From: Streptomyces sp. DH37
Lineage (GTDB): Bacteria > Actinomycetota > Actinomycetes > Streptomycetales > Streptomycetaceae
DNA: 50,710 nucleotides
Assembly: GCF_029813835.1 (NCBI RefSeq)
Contig: NZ_JARVKV010000052.1
Location: 1 to 50,710, forward strand
Direction of reading: 5' to 3'
Numbering within the stretch: position 1 is the first letter of the stretch; the number at the start of each line of letters is the position of its first letter. The translations under genes and the position numbers were made by a program. The notes below the pieces were generated by a model. The model was not told where the DNA came from. It saw nothing but the letters and a program-made list of their open reading frames with translations, and did not search any database. Below are positions 50,091 to 50,710 of the stretch, in pieces.

Positions 50091-50596
50091 TCTTCGAGTT
50101 GTCAGCGGGCCGGAACGGTTCTTCTGACAGCCCTTCTGTCGCCTCCGGCGACGACCACTCACTCAGTGTGAATCCCTTCCGGGGATGAATTCCGGCGCGC
50201 CGTAATTCCGATCCGGGTGGCTCGATTAGGAGCCGGGAGGGAAATCCGCTACGGTGGTGGAAGCGCCGGAAACGGCGCGGAGGAAAAGGGCAGGACCCCG
50301 CCGGCCGGGGATCGGATACCGAAAAGGGATCTGATAGAGTCGGAAACACCGAAGGGAAGCGCCCGGAGGGGCCCCGGATAGGGGTGCCGAAGGAAGCGTC
50401 CGTTCCTTGAGAACTCAACAGCGTGCCAAAAGTCAACGCCAGATATGTTGATACCCCGTTCCCGCGGCCGGTAGACGGCCGAGGGGCGAGGTTCCTTTGA
50501 AACACAACACAGCGAGGACGCTGTGAACGGCCGGGCCCATTCCGCCCGACCGTTCCGCTCCCGCGGATGTGTCCTCCGGGAAGACCCGGAAAAGCA
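50091..50596 (+). other. rRNA leader with antiterminator-like boxA
   Basis: About 500 bases of untranslated leader before 16S rRNA. TTGAGAACTCAACAGCG at 50407-50423 matches the actinobacterial rrn antitermination/processing boxA region, and CCTTTGAAACACAACACAGCG near 50,494-50,514 resembles a second, degenerate copy. The region includes purine-rich stretches and GC inverted repeats likely to take part in RNase III processing. Confidence 0.65.
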
Positions 50597-50710
50597 TTCA
50601 CGGAGAGTTTGATCCTGGCTCAGGACGAACGCTGGCGGCGTGCTTAACACATGCAAGTCGAACGATGAACCTCCTTCGGGAGGGGATTAGTGGCGAACGG
50701 GTGAGTAACA
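50597..50710 (+). rRNA. 16S ribosomal RNA, 5' end (runs off the window)
   Basis: TTCACGGAGAGTTTGATCCT begins the mature 16S, continuing GGCTCAGGACGAACGCTGGC and CATGCAAGTCGAACGATGAA, the standard actinobacterial 5' sequence. Only the first 114 bases are in the window. Confidence 0.97.

Overview
The window is chromosomal DNA from a Streptomyces-like actinomycete. GC content is very high, with strong third-position GC bias, so most long reading frames are shadows of real genes. GTG and TTG starts are common. The gene content fits the genus: a DUF574-type methyltransferase, SpoIIE-type phosphatases, a sigma/zinc-finger/NPCBM fusion protein, an F420/PPOX enzyme, and a cyclic-di-AMP riboswitch upstream of a cell-wall hydrolase. 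The last bases enter the 5' end of a 16S rRNA gene.

Layout. Bases 78-125 are only the 3' half of a tRNA-Lys(UUU), which looks like the attachment-site scar of an element lying to the left. At 0.2-7.2 kb are an ABC exporter, a PRC-barrel gene broken by an 11-bp minisatellite, a 53-aa membrane peptide, an APC permease, a membrane SpoIIE phosphatase, and a riboswitch-controlled M23 endopeptidase. At 7.4-9.8 kb are a PPOX/F420 protein, a monooxygenase with a SoxR-type operator in its promoter, the remains of a WYL regulator, and a glutathione peroxidase.

At 10.3-30.4 kb is a defence island of about 20 kb, the most interesting part of the window. It has three transcriptional blocks. Block 1 (+): a Vsr endonuclease, a cytosine methyltransferase homologue lacking its catalytic cysteine, and an intact cytosine methyltransferase, coupled by a GTGA overlap. 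Block 2 (-, convergent with block 1): an HTH-GHKL ATPase and two uncharacterised proteins with overlapping stop and start codons. Block 3 (+, divergent from block 2 across 1.5 kb of sparsely coding DNA): a 1564-aa HSP90/sacsin-like ATPase fused to an SF2 helicase, a UvrD-like helicase, DrmA and DrmB. DrmA, DrmB and a 5mC methyltransferase are the core of DISARM. The usual DrmC (PLD nuclease) and DrmE are absent, and the two ATPase/helicase proteins stand in their place. My reading is an unusual, possibly undescribed DISARM-related anti-phage system that marks host DNA with 5mC, uses Vsr to repair deaminated 5mC, and uses the helicases and GHKL ATPases to recognise or restrict foreign DNA.

At 30.3-49.3 kb ordinary chromosomal genes resume: a PrsW-type protease, trmB, a secreted lipase, a DUF574 methyltransferase, lhgO, a TPR-like regulator, an asparagine-synthase-like protein, the sigma/zinc-finger/NPCBM fusion, a TetR regulator, a type II NADH dehydrogenase-like flavoprotein, a PAS-SpoIIE-HATPase regulator, and a divergent MFS exporter/MarR pair. 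From 50.04 kb the sequence is rRNA promoter and leader, with 16S starting near 50,597. All family calls come from reading the translations; no database search was run.
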